A stretch of DNA of 64,000 nt from Cercis canadensis. Its lineage: Eukaryota > Streptophyta > Magnoliopsida > Fabales > Fabaceae. The DNA is taken from NCBI GenBank assembly GCA_003255065.1, contig QAOA01005801.1, positions 964,367 through 1,028,366 on the forward strand, given 5' to 3'. Positions 26,501 through 38,153 of this stretch are shown one piece after another; position 1 is the first letter of the stretch, and every line of letters starts with the position of its first letter. The notes beneath the pieces were generated by a model, which saw only the letters and a list, made by a program, of their open reading frames with translations, did no database searches and was not told the DNA's origin. The position numbers were made by a program, and so were the translations under genes.

Positions 26501-26726
26501 CTTTATTTGACTGATTATAACTCTGCTTTTGCTGTGGTACTGCAGTCCACATGGCATATTCCATCTCTCTGACCCAGGTGGTGTGTCTGTAATCCGTAAT
26601 TGTCAACAAAGTGGATTTCATCCCCATGAGGAGCCTTCTGATGGAAGCCCTATTTATGAGCACTGTTCTCATGTCTATATTAACGCTAACTTAAAGTTTG
26701 ACGTGGTTGACCTTCGACAGCGATGA
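20554..26726 (+). CDS. AMSH3: AMSH3-type JAMM deubiquitinase
   Basis: Fourteen exons give 513 residues in frame (Arabidopsis AMSH3 is about 507): 20554-20652, 21651-21715, 21830-21905, 21992-22192, 22467-22558, 23146-23251, 23343-23389, 23719-24049, 24195-24284, 24392-24454, 24575-24649, 24881-24943, 25626-25678, 26546-26726. The N-terminal MIT-like/USP8-dimerisation domain starts MKINVNSIARKVEVD. A Ser/Pro-rich linker contains KQPSPPPVLAQVHQE and DPRPGP. The MPN+ domain has the full zinc set: Glu360 in ETC, then His415, His417 and Asp428 in HTHPSQTCFMSSVD. A C-terminal Cys/His cluster follows (CQQSGFHPHEE, HCSHVY). The enzyme cleaves K63- and K48-linked ubiquitin chains on ESCRT cargo, acting in endosomal and vacuolar sorting. 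One departure is Ala363 in ETCAVLAG, where Gly is usual. Exon 5 may instead begin at 22461, adding two residues. Intron 13 contains an N in a G-run. Confidence 0.94.
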
Positions 26727-27089
26727 TTTCTCACAGTATGGCCTCTCTGAAGAACGACACCTTCCATCTACTGAGAGAAAACTAGGACATGTTCGTATCT
26801 GACCACATGTGTAATATTGAACTGTTTCAAGGTTATTATTCTTTTGTATTTAGAAATTGTGAGATAGAGAATACCGGTCTCCAATCTGAGGATTTTGTAT
26901 CATACCAGTGAAACCTGGAGAAGAAAGATAACTTGTGTAAATATTGCGAGACTTCATTACAGGTATACAAATGAGAAATACGACAGTGACTTTATGTTGC
27001 ATGATATTGCAATCGTATCTGTTTCACGCAGTTGGATATTATCATCGTTTTCTATGGGGCAACTATAACTATCATTCTATGCTTTTCTG

Positions 27090-27800
27090 AGAGTAAAAGT
27101 AGCGAGTATGTGCCAAAATGTGGTGTTTTGGTTTACGAGTCACCAATTCTTTCATTCTGGCAGATACTATAACCAACATCTTTTGTATTATTCATATATA
27201 TGATTATATGAAAAAATGTGGGGATCCTATGCCAATTCTTTCTTTTACTAAAAATGGTGAATATAATCCAAAATTTGATAGTTTAGAGAAATATTTAGTA
27301 ATTCATGTCACTGAAATTATTTTCTGCCAGAAACTATAGCCAACTAACACTTTTTGTATTATTAGTATGGCAAAATGAGGATATCAGGCCCAATTCCATG
27401 CTTTATCAGAAATGGGGAATAAAAGCCAATGTGGTTATTTATTGGAATATTTGGTGACTGGACTTACCAAAATCATTTTTTGGCCGAAACTATAACCAAT
27501 ATTCTTTATATTATTCATAAATATGATTATTTGGAAAAATATTGGATTCATATGCTTGTTCTACCAGAAATGATGAATATAAGCCCAAATGTGGTGATGA
27601 TTTAGTGATTCAAGTCGCCAAAATTATTTTGTTAACTACAATCAATATCCTTTGCATTATTCATAAATGTGATATTATATAGCATAATATGGGGATCGTA
27701 TCCCAATTCCACGTTTTACCGAAAATGGTGAATATAAGATAAAATGTAGTGATTTAGAGGAGTATTTGGTGAATTCGAGTCAGCAAAATTATTGAGAGTG
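27090..27800. repeat. Degenerate tandem array, about 160-bp unit
   Basis: Blocks recur near 27100, 27252, 27413, 27575 and 27724. Each has the order AATGGTGAATATAA, a GTGGTGATTTAG-like stretch, TATTTGGTGA, CACCAAAATTATTTT, AACTATAACCAA, TTTGTATTATTCATAAAT, GGGGATCCTATGCC, then TTTTACC. Copies are diverged by substitutions and small indels. No coding capacity is seen. Confidence 0.75.
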
Positions 27801-30270
27801 ATGACCAACTTACCTATCACGCTGTCCATTTCATATTGGTAGTGCTATATATCATTACAGATTACAATACAGCGAGGTGCTTGTTTACTTCATGGGGGCA
27901 GTATAATAGGAGTTGGCTTGGAGTTTAAGATTTGTTCATGAGGGTATAATCAGCTTGGCATGTCATCCTCTGGCCATCTTCATTTTTCTTTTGGAACTCG
28001 TGCTTAGTGGATCTCCTTATCCTAAGGAACAAAACTAAACTTGTATTAATGATTCTTCTTTGTTAAGATTAACGAGAATATAGTCTTGTATCCTCACAAA
28101 GTAGCCACCATGGATGAAGCTTGAAAAGACCAACGGTTGACTTTAAAATTCAAATGGTCCCAATAATTGTAATCTCCCCTTCTAATAAATAAGTTTCTAC
28201 CTCGTTCCCCACCTCTTTTAATTTTTAGGTATATATATAACTTTTTCAAGGCCTGTGGTCCCTTAATCCACTCAGCACCCATAAAGAAAGAAGGTCCCCT
28301 AAGGCACACTTCCAAAGGCTAAAACTATGTAATAACCTAACATTCACGAGATTGCCTTTCTCAACTCAATCACCAAAAATAAAAGCCAAACAAAATAAAC
28401 AAATACAGATTATATATCTTCAATATATATTCTTCATACAAGCTACTCTGGTTATTTCAAACAACCACTGCACTATATGTAGAAAACTTAACACCATCTC
28501 ATCAAGAAAAGACCCTCGTTTTCTTTCACTATCTCGAAAGAGTTAACAAATTTTGGTTGCGTTTATAGAAAGAGCCAAGCATTCTCTTCGGCTGCAGGAA
28601 ATTACCAACATTCTTACACGTATAATAGCACTGATACCATGATACCATCAGGAGAGAATACATTATGCTTACGTGACTTGCAAGCATCCATGTCTAATAA
28701 CAAAAATCTAATACCTAGTTATCATCATTCCTCTCTAACCCTTGTTTTACCTGTGTTATACCATCCAACCGCTACAATAATTAACTTTTTTCACTATTAT
28801 AAGACTCGGTTAATTTACATCTCGTCGTTTTATTTCAATCTGTTTAAAACTTTTTTTTGAATGGTTCATAATTCAGATTTACCTTTTTTTTATTTTCCTT
28901 TTCAGCTCCTTATTTCTTGGATGCCCTCTTATTTTAGCCACTAAACCAACCAAGTCAAAAACAAAAGTCATTCAAGGGAAAAAAGAAAACATTTGCTTTT
29001 TTCAATTTAAGACACACAAACCCAATAAACCAGAACGGAACAATTTGAATCAGTAGATAAACTTTCCTCCAATCTAATGGTTCCATACATACCACTTGCT
29101 GCTTGTCTGCTGCTAGTTCCACATGTGTGGTTGTGCCTTGATTATCAGCTTTTTCCTAACTGGACTAAGAAAGCAGTACTATTTGGGCAGCAATTACTAC
29201 TCACGTAGTGCTACTATGGCCCCTGAAACGTGTGGGTACACGCCAGCACTCTCCCTCTTTGCTCATTTAATACTTTTATCGAACTGTTACGGTACACGAA
29301 TGCTGTCAATTCAAGAAATTACTCTTGATTAGTTACGGTACATGAATTGTCATTTAATACTTTTATCGAACAGTTACACACTGCAGTGAGTGATGACTCT
29401 AACGTCTCATAACCATATCTCTCACCTCACTCGTATATAGACTTTGTTTTGTCAACTATCCATGTGATGCAATTTAATATTTGCTAAAATGAAGTGTCAT
29501 TGATGTTGACAATTTCACTAGAAATTGGTATCACTCAACCCAATTAATTGGGTCAGTCGAAATTACACTCCAATATGTGTGGAGAAAAAATTCACACTGG
29601 AGGGGAAGGTTAGGATAAAACAAAGTAACATATACTTAATGAAAAAAAAAAATTGTAACTGCTCTAATCTTTGAACGAGATTAGGTTCACACTCAATTGA
29701 ATAAAATAAAAATATTCGTGATATTAAAAAAAAAAATTAAAGTCATCTCAATATTTTTTATGCAGTCTTTCATCTTTATAGTAAGGATAGTGCACATGCA
29801 AGGTTTGGTAGCAAAATTGATGTCTTTGTTAATTAGGTCAATGTCTGGGAGAAGGTGGGGGAAAGTTTGGGATCTTATTACACATATAAGATAAAGAATG
29901 CCGGTTAGTAGAATAGTGATATGAATGAGCACTAAAAATCTAGCTAGTTCTAAATATATGAAGATATATATGTCCATTCATATTTCTTAATTGGAAATCT
30001 ATATATATATGGGGAGGGGACTTTTGAAGAGGAAAATTAGCGATATTTAGGTTTGAACTCAGACTGAATATATATCAGAGCCATAGAAAATATTTACAAA
30101 CCATAGATCGTATTGTTATTTCACCATTTTAATGTGTATCAGTCTATGCAAGATTATCAGGTGTCTTGGATGTTTATATTGGATCCCTATATTTTGAAAT
30201 ATTATATTTGAGTATTGGTATATGAGATATCTATCAGGAACACCTGCATAATTTTTTAATATCTTTCAGA

Positions 30271-30462
30271 TGTTGCCAAGCTAGTTTAGCAAACCTTCAT
30301 GAGGCTAAGGCATTGAGGGCTACTAAGGATGGTATTGTAGGTCGGCTCCCAGAGTTTGAGTCGCGTGTAGAAGCAGTGAGAGTGGAGCTTGCAAGATTAG
30401 AGTCCATGGTGGACACTATGAGGACTAAGCTTGCTGGAGTTGATGGTTTGCTAATTGACTAT
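30271..30462 (+). pseudogene. Orphan coding-like exon fragment (helical)
   Basis: After a good acceptor (TTTCAG ending at 30269), 64 codons run open with a protein-like, GC-richer composition. They encode an amphipathic helix (NLHEAKALRATKDGI, then EFESRVEAVRVELARLES). The frame continues past 30462 into AT-rich sequence and no companion exons are visible. It may be a remnant of a host gene or of coiled-coil transposon protein. I do not recognise the family. Confidence 0.35.
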
Positions 30463-30766
30463 GCCCATTCAAATTTCAAATGCGCACCCTCTTTAAACTG
30501 CAAGCCCAAAAGAGAAGAACTGTCAAGCTTGTCTCCTTGTTATGATTATAAAATGTTTTTGATTCTAATCCACCGTGCATGTCACTTTTTGCTATAGCAG
30601 GCCTTTTTCTTTATTTTCTTATTTCATGAATGATGATGATCGATTAATTGCATGTTTTCAATATCATTACTCTATGAATCAAAGACACTGCAAGTAAGAA
30701 AAAATAATTTGCTATTTCAACAAAGACAAAAACAATAAATAATTGGCTTTCCTATTTTTTTTTGGT

Positions 30767-30925
30767 GGGTTGATCCGCTTAATCTACAACCCACCAGTAG
30801 ATTAAGTTGAGTTAATATTTTCTTAGTCTACTAAAATAGCGGGTCAGCCCGCCCCGCCTGTTTACTGGCTGGTTGAGGCTGGACGGAGCGGATTGAGGCG
30901 GGCTGCCTGGCATGACAGCTCTACA
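30767..30925. mobile_element. GC-rich transposon remnant (hAT-like end)
   Basis: A sharply GC-rich block (GCGGGTCAGCCCGCCCCGCC) in AT-rich surroundings ends in GGCATGACAGCTCTAC. This composition and end resemble decayed plant hAT-type termini. No matching opposite end or target duplication was located. Confidence 0.35.
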
Positions 30926-32040
30926 TAAAATGAAAGGAATCTAAAATTTATATTCTACATATGAGTCATCGGCTTAATAAATTACTCAGGTGAAGGTAGA
31001 TGAGAGAATAAAAGCATCTTTATCCGTGTAAAAGAATTAATAAAAGATAAAAAGAAAAGAGGGACCTACGCTGGCCTTTTGCAGCTTTGTCAGTGGGAAA
31101 TTCTGTTTGTGTCCTTTGGCAACAAACCTGTCACTATTTCATATTCATCTCACATCTGCTTGACACTGTCATGAAACTGAGAAGAAAATTATTAGCTAAA
31201 AAGGAAAGAAAAACAAAAATCTTAGAGAGTCCTTAGAATACCACCCCGAGACAGGGAAATAGAAACTTTTCTGTCCACATAATTCTTTTTGGTTCTTTTC
31301 CTTCCTTTATTCCCTTTTTTTTTTTATAATTATNATTTTTCATTTATTTTTCCTGGTTAAGAGCTTCCTACTTTTCTCCATCAAGTATAACAATCCCCTT
31401 ACCTTCCAATTATATGGGCAGGGAATGGAGAAGTATACACTTTAATGTAGTTTCAGATTGAACAAGTGCCAGTGTGAATCTTCTTCACGTAATAACCTAG
31501 CTCAATATATAGTATTATATTCCTTCCCTTCATCCTATGAAAAAAATGTGAAGTTATTATAAGAATTTACAATTATTATAACACTCACTCGCTTCTAAGA
31601 GTGTATTTGGATTAGCTACTGAAAATCGAACATAAGGTTTGTAGAAAAATCAAAACCCCTAGCTTGATCAGCCTTAAAAATAGCTATAGTAAGACGCGTG
31701 AAAAAAAAGAGCAGGTTAGTTTATGTTGAGAAAAGTGAAGAATGATTTTGTCCCTTGGAAGACACATACGATAAAATTGGAACAATAAAGTGAATGTGGT
31801 TTTAATGTGTGACAGAGGAGGGGTCAAAGGGAATTCCAACAAAGAGACAAAACAATACAATCCAGTAACCTCAACAAATATGCATTGATAAGTTGAATTT
31901 GTGGTGTAAAGTAAGAATCGCGGTCCTACTTAATATCGTACTGGTAAAAAGGTATTGTACTTGACCTGCAAAATCTAACATGCTCTGACAATTTAACCAT
32001 AGGCGACCATGAATTACCAAATCCTTGTTCTCACTTTCCC

Positions 32041-32050
32041 TATATATATT
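32041..32050 (+). promoter_or_regulatory. TATA-type box of the MYB gene
   Basis: TATATATATT lies about 130 bp before the ATG at 32178. A GA microsatellite at 32155-32170 sits in the leader just before the start codon. Confidence 0.45.
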
Positions 32051-32177
32051 TGCCCGTTGCTACAGTGAGCCATGCAAGCTCCTTTCATGAATAATACAGA
32101 AAACTACTTCCAACGCCATCATCACTTATCTTTGTGTTATAGTGTGTGTTTGTGAGAGAGAGAGAGAGAGATTCAAT

Positions 32178-35100
32178 ATGGGGAGACAACCTTGCTGTGA
32201 GAAAGTAGGGTTGAAGAAAGGAAGATGGACTGCAGAAGAGGATAAGATCTTGACACAGTACATCCAAGAAAATGGTGAAGGCTCTTGGAGAAACCTACCC
32301 AAGAATGCTGGTACTTTAATTTTCTGTGATTAATTAACCCACATGGTTTGTTAACTAATATGCATAATAATATTGCATGGTGCTGTTTTCATTGAAGGTT
32401 TATTAAGGTGTGGGAAGAGTTGCAGATTGAGATGGATCAACTACTTGAGAGCAGATGTGAAGAGAGGCAACATCACTCCTCAAGAGGAAGAGATCATTGT
32501 CAAGCTGCATGCTGTTCTTGGCAACAGGTCAGGCTCTATCTAATTTTCTAATTTTCATAACTTAAACCTAAAAGCCTTTACTGGAATACTGAATCTCTAC
32601 TCATGAATTCAATCAACTCAATTAAGCTTGGAGATTATGAGATTTTGGAACCAAATAATGTAATTTCGTAACTAATTAACAAAAGTTAACCAGAGACATT
32701 GAGGATGAATAGTTTTGTAATGGAACAATACCTAGAAATCCATGTCTATCTTCTCAAACACCCCTCCTCCTCCCAAAGATATATAATAGCTAGTTCAAGC
32801 ATTTGGTTAAAACAGGAATGAATCTCTAGACTCTACTCATTCAATGAACAAACCAGAGATGTCAAGATTGATTTTTTTTTGGAATGGAACAGTGCGCAGA
32901 AAATCCATGTGTATATATATTCTCTGATCACTGTAGATTTGTCAAAAAAAATTAATTCTAAAGGTCTTGTAACCTTTGGAATGGCATACTGGAGAAGGAA
33001 TGAGATAAGAAAACATCAATTCTTGGGCCTTTCCCGCCCAGAACCCTAAATAAATAGAAAATTAAGGACTTTTTTCTTCCCCCCTTCAATGGTAGTTGGC
33101 CATAGCCCTTCTTCGTCACCAACTATATGAAAAATATCAACATTATGTATGTATTATTACAAGGAAGAAAATATACAAGAAACAGCAAGTCACTTGACTC
33201 TTTAGTTTTTAAATAAAATTTTTATAGTCGTGAAATAAGTATTTCAAAAATAAAATGAATGGCATAATTAGTAAATATTTTAAAATAGAGTTGCTCTAGT
33301 AGAATCATCCCTATGGGTTTAATAAATCTCCTCTAGCAATTATAGAATAAGGTTTTGATGTAAGGTACCTTCCATCCCTTTCCCTATTGCATATGCAAGA
33401 GAGATTGCTAAAACATGAAGTCTAATATTAAAAATTCCTTATTGTTGGTCAGTATATGGCCAAAGCATGCAAGGGGCGTTGAAATCATCCCCCAAAAAAA
33501 ATACTCCCCCCCGTTTCTTTTTTTCAAAAATATCTCCATTGCTGCAGACAGTGATTCGTAAAATATCTAAAATTTTCCTGAAAATTTTACAATTTTCATG
33601 TGTATTTCTTTTAAGTTTCTTACATTGATGGTAGTTCAATCCCACCCAACTTTCATAATTACATCTCATGACATTATGATACCTTCCAAAAATGGTACAT
33701 TCTTGTCTTCGCAAGAATGTAAGGTCACAAAATATCTTGCAACTGCAGATGATGCTATGCATCGCCAGATGTCAGAAGAGTTAGTCCACTAAAGTTGAAG
33801 TTAATTCTTGGGTCCATAGCAATTGTTCTTGAACCGCTGTACCCAATTCCCAGGAGAGTGGGGTAATGTTAGAACATTGTCATTGACTCATTATCACTGT
33901 TTCTTTACCATGCAAAGGGAGGTAGGTGAATGTGAACTACCTTGTTCCTAAATGGTAAAGAATATGAATAACGGTTTTCCTTCTTTTAAATTCATTCATT
34001 CTTTCTACGTTACAAGATTGAAAAGAAAATACATACGGATTACAATTTAGAATTCATTACATATGCCAACGATTTCCGAGTCTAACAGTTATTAATCTAG
34101 TGGTAAAGGAATTAGGGAATTGATCTTCATTTCTTACTCCATTCCTATTTTTCAGCTTGTAGATAAGAAGACCCTCAAGCTATTTTGTATTTAAGGCATT
34201 AAGGACCCCATGCTAAGGTAGTAGCATACAGTTAGCGAAGCACTCATACTATGTTAAAAAACTAAACTTTTTAATTCTAAGTTGTTAGGTAGAGAAGGAA
34301 GAGATTTGATGTAGTGGCACAGCCTCCCAATCAATAAGGCTGGTCTCCAGCCTTCTTTGTTTAGGTCTCCCTTCCTTATCACAGAAAGTGTGTTCCCTTT
34401 TATCTTCAAAGAAAAAGAAAAAAAGTTATTAAGTAGAGACTGAGAATGACTTTTTATATTAACATAAAAAAGAAAAAAAAAATGAAACAATTTGATTTTA
34501 ATGAATCTTTTTAATTGTTATTTGGTTGTAGGTGGTCTGTAATAGCAGGTCATTTACCCGGAAGAACAGATAATGAGATAAAGAACTATTGGAACTCTCA
34601 TTTGAGGAGAAAAATTTACTGCTTCATGAAATCTTCAAATGAGTTCTTGCCACCCATTGACATGGCTGCTGTAAGCGCCGCTGCCAGTTCATCCAAGCGA
34701 AGAGGCGGTCGAGGGAGAACAAATCAACCATCCATGCAGGAGGACAATAACTTGGATTTGAGCCAAAAGAATGCAAGCATGTCAGAGAGAAATGTAGGAG
34801 AAGTTGATGAATTTCCTATACCAAGTTCTGGGTCATGGAGCCTAGGGTGCCAAGAGGAATCCAGAAAAGGCATTGGTGTGGATGCATTATGCCCCAAAAT
34901 GAATGGACAAGTTGAGGAGTTGGGACCATATCAATGGCTAGATGATGAAATTATGAAACTTAGTTACATGTTTGAAAGTGAAGTACTTGTAAACCCAAGT
35001 GGGCGTGCAGCAAATAAAGAGGAACTTAATAAAAATAACAGAGAATGTGGAATGATGGGTAAGGAGATGATGAGAACAAGTGATCAGGAGCGTAAGAGTG

Positions 35101-35315
35101 ATGTTTGGAGCTCATCAAATGCAGAGAGTGGGGAGTGGTATAATAGCTGTTCATCAGTGAATTGTGAGTATGATTATCAGTGGCACGATAATTGGGATTT
35201 GTCAGGATCTGTTCAATCCCATAATCAGTGGGACTATTGTGAAGAGGGAGACCTAATGGAGACTGGTTTGTGGGGTAATGGCACTGCTGATGAACTAGAT
35301 AACTTTCATCGGTAA
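32178..35315 (+). CDS. R2R3-MYB transcription factor, subgroup-7 (flavonol regulator) like
   Basis: Three exons (32178-32310, 32398-32527, 34532-35315) give 348 residues, with the two introns at the classic R2R3-MYB positions. R2 starts [23 protein letters not shown]3 ends [14 protein letters not shown]. The stretch [20 protein letters not shown] lacks the leucine spacing of the bHLH-interaction signature, as in bHLH-independent flavonol MYBs. [15 protein letters not shown] at residues 143-157 resembles the subgroup-7 motif KRxGRTxRxxM. Near the C-terminus, [18 protein letters not shown] is an acidic, probably activating segment. Subgroup 7 (MYB11/12/111, maize P1) activates CHS, CHI, F3H and FLS in the nucleus. 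The SG7 motif is imperfect, so target specificity is inferred. Intron 2 is long (2004 bp) and contains no recognisable element. Confidence 0.9.
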
Positions 35316-36074
35316 CTTAGAGTTGGGGGAAATTAACTTGTTTGTGGTAAGCTGTTTTTCTTTATTGGAATTTTGATGTGTATGGTAAGATAAAGTTTAT
35401 GTAAATCTGTTCCTAAAATGTTCAAATTATTAATTTCAATGAAGCCCATAAATAAGGTTTCCGAATTCCCTCTTATTCAGTACTAATACATGATATAACC
35501 CAAGAAATGATAAATTCAGGATATTCTAGAACCTAAGTTTGACCCCAAAAAAATAAAAAACATGAGATCAGTTGAATTCAATTTTTGCCATATATCACTA
35601 TTGTAAAATATTGTGACAGTTGACAAACTGTTTATATAGGCATCATTACTCACATAACTCCTAGAAATCCCAAGCTCATATAAAACCTTTAAACAATCAT
35701 GGCTCAAATAATATAAGCACACACAATATAATTGATATATGGATCTCTCAAAAAGTTTGAGATCTCACGTTTAAATTTCATATCCTCATATCCTTAGCTA
35801 AAAAATTTATCTCTCACAAAAAAAAAAAAATCATGACTCAAATAGATTGAATACCTTAACATAGAACATCTCATTTTCAAACAGAGCCATGAGTTGCAGT
35901 TAGAAAATTATATCTCAACATCTTCTTTGGTTACATAAAGATACAGAAGTTTGAACCCAAAGCCTCCAGCAAGCTATCCAAACCCCTCACCCTGATATCA
36001 CAACATCTTCTTTGGTTACGTAACGATAAAGAGTTAGGGATTTATTATATCTCGATATTTGGATTATACACTCA

Positions 36075-36113
<39 letters not shown>

Positions 36114-36803
36114 GATCATACACCAATAGCATGTTTGCAAGCGTTACAAGGCATTAAACGCAGAAGCTCCAAATTGAAGAAATTGGAGCCTTCTGGTGCC
36201 TTGTAACTCGGTGCNATTTGGATCATACACCTATAGCATGTTTGCAAGCGTTACAAGGCATTAAACGCAGAAGCTCCAAATTGAAGAAATTGGAGCCTTC
36301 TGGTGCCTTGTAACTCGGTGCAAGCCTAAATACAGTTTTAAGTCACTCACATCATTTTAGTGACTTTTAATATATCTGATTAATTAGTGTGTCCTCGTTG
36401 ATGAAGGCAACTTAAGGTAGAGACGTACTTCTGTATGTCCCGGGATCACGAGGCACCAACTTTATTGTGTCCATAAGCGACATATTACGTGGATTGAATC
36501 CTTCCAAAACATAGTCATGACTTTTATTTGGAAAGCAATCGAAAATGACAATACATACATTAAATGTCATTGAAATCTTACGAAATGTATCATTCATATA
36601 TTATTTCTTTAACCACCCATTTTAAGTAGCATTCAAGTTAGGAGGATATTAAAGAAGGCGTTTTCAAGAAAAGACAAAAGCTTGTAGAAAACAAATAATA
36701 AATTAACAAAACTGTAATAATAGTTAGTTTCTTGCTACCAACTCCATTCGAATTTAGAGTGATATTGTTTACATGGTAGCAATTGCATATTTTTTCACAC
36801 CTA
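35316..36803. other. Intergenic region, MYB 3' flank
   Basis: No gene. Contains a long TA microsatellite at about 36078-36108 and, next to it, the duplicated hairpin block. Confidence 0.5.
36109..36321. repeat. Fold-back sequence present twice around an N
   Basis: The 106-bp copies 36109-36214 and 36216-36321 flank an N at 36215 and differ by one or two bases. Each contains an imperfect inverted repeat: GTTACAAGGCA and AGAAGCTCCAA pair with TTGGAGCCTTCT and GCCTTGTAAC. This would fold into an approximately 75-nt hairpin, as in a small MITE. The duplication itself is probably an assembly join. Confidence 0.7.
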
Positions 36804-37811
36804 CAAATGTTTTAAAAATTGGATCAGTGAGCAAACCGGTGTGACAAAAAATGATCAGTCGAATTGGTTGGACCGCCAATCGAACCGGTTACATCACAAT
36901 TTTTTTCAAACTTAAAGATTCACAAAGAAGAAAACATGAAGGATGAATCACAAATCATCAGACTTAAATCATAAGTGAAAGTCTCAAACTTAAATATTTA
37001 AATAATTAAAAATTAAAAGATATAAAAATATAATCTATATACACCTAATTTAAAATGGTGCCCCATAACAAAATTAGATTATTCTAATAGCCAACATCTC
37101 TTACAAGTTCACATACTCTCAATATAATCAAGTTCATAGTTTTTAGTAAAATTAGATAATCAAAACATATAAATAAATAACCAGACAATAATACCAAGAA
37201 AAAGAAAAAGAGACAGAGTCACATAGTATCAGTCAAACAAATAAATAAATAACCAAGAAACCAATTAAATTGTGCATAATAGACCAAGAGAAAAAAAATT
37301 AAGAAATTAGTAAGTTAAAATCTATGTAATGTGTGATCATGTATTATAATTTTTACATATTTAAATATATAATATTTAATAAATCTACTAAATAGTTAAT
37401 AAATAATTTTTGAACAAAAATATATGTAGGTTTCAAGCTATCATATTGGTTTGGATTGTGAATTTTTTGAGTAAAAGATAGTAGGTTCAAACCCATTAAA
37501 TATTGTTTCTATTAATTTCTTAATTATTCTATTAATAAATATATTTATATGTGGTAATATACTCAAAAGTTTAGATGTATTAATAACAAAACATGAATTT
37601 GGATCAATGGAAAGAGATTTGAATTCATGCATAAATAATTTTCTCTTCATTTCTGTCAATTTTTCAAGCCGTCTAGTTTTGCAAAAACTAGACCGGTTCA
37701 CGTTGGTTCAAATGGTTTAACCGCTATAGTGGTTTAGGAGTATGAACTAGACCGATTTTCTTACGGGCCACTGATCGGATCACTTGGTGTGATCCAAATT
37801 TTAAAACACTG
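36804..37811. mobile_element. hAT-like non-autonomous DNA transposon (about 1.0 kb)
   Basis: The left end CAAATGTTTTAAAAATTGGA matches the reverse complement of the right end, CAGTGTTTTAAAATTTGGAT. Both ends are flanked by ACACCTA (36797-36803 and 37812-37818), a 7-8 bp target duplication of hAT type. The interior is AT-rich and has no transposase; internal GGTT-rich runs such as GAACCGGTT echo the ends. Confidence 0.75.
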
Positions 37812-38090
37812 ACACCTATACGGTCTACCAAAAAACTCACAAACTTGGGAGTGAGTATTGTTAAGCAGATATGCCACGTGGACTTAGTGGACACAGGCTA
37901 GCTTAGCTGGTGACTATTAGTTAGATAGTTAGTTAGGTTAGNGACGGTTTAACCGCTATAGTGGTTTAGGAGTATGAACTAGACCGATTTTCTTACGAGC
38001 CACTGATCGGATCACTTGGTGTGATCCAAATTTTAAAACACTGACACCTATACGGTCTACCATAAAACTCACAAACTTGGGAGTGAGTAT
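37714..38090. repeat. 145-bp duplication around an N (assembly join)
   Basis: 37714-37858 and 37946-38090 are near-identical and include the right end of the hAT-like element with its target duplication. They differ at a few bases. After the first copy the sequence enters a different segment (TGTTAAGCAG) and breaks at the N at 37942; after the second it continues as ACCCTCC. Confidence 0.85.
37859..37941 (+). mobile_element. Possible 5' edge of an LTR element at a contig break
   Basis: Directly after the shared 145-bp block, one copy starts TGTTAAGCAGATATGCCACG and runs through TTAGTTAG units to the N. The other copy lacks this. A TG start and TTAG-repeat composition fit the edge of a Copia-like LTR. 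Only 83 bp are present. Confidence 0.4.
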
Positions 38091-38153
38091 ACCCTCCTTG
38101 TTTATGGTTCAACATGTTTTTTGCTTAATATCTAGACATCACTCATGACTTAA

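Larger units (their letters stand above)
27801..32040. other. Gene-poor intergenic region
   Basis: Apart from the coding-like fragment at 30.27-30.46 kb and the GC-rich remnant at 30.77 kb, no gene is seen. A short direct repeat (TCATTTAATACTTTTATCGA) occurs at about 29264 and 29351. An N at 31334 lies in a T-rich tract. The end of the region contains the MYB promoter. Confidence 0.5.
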
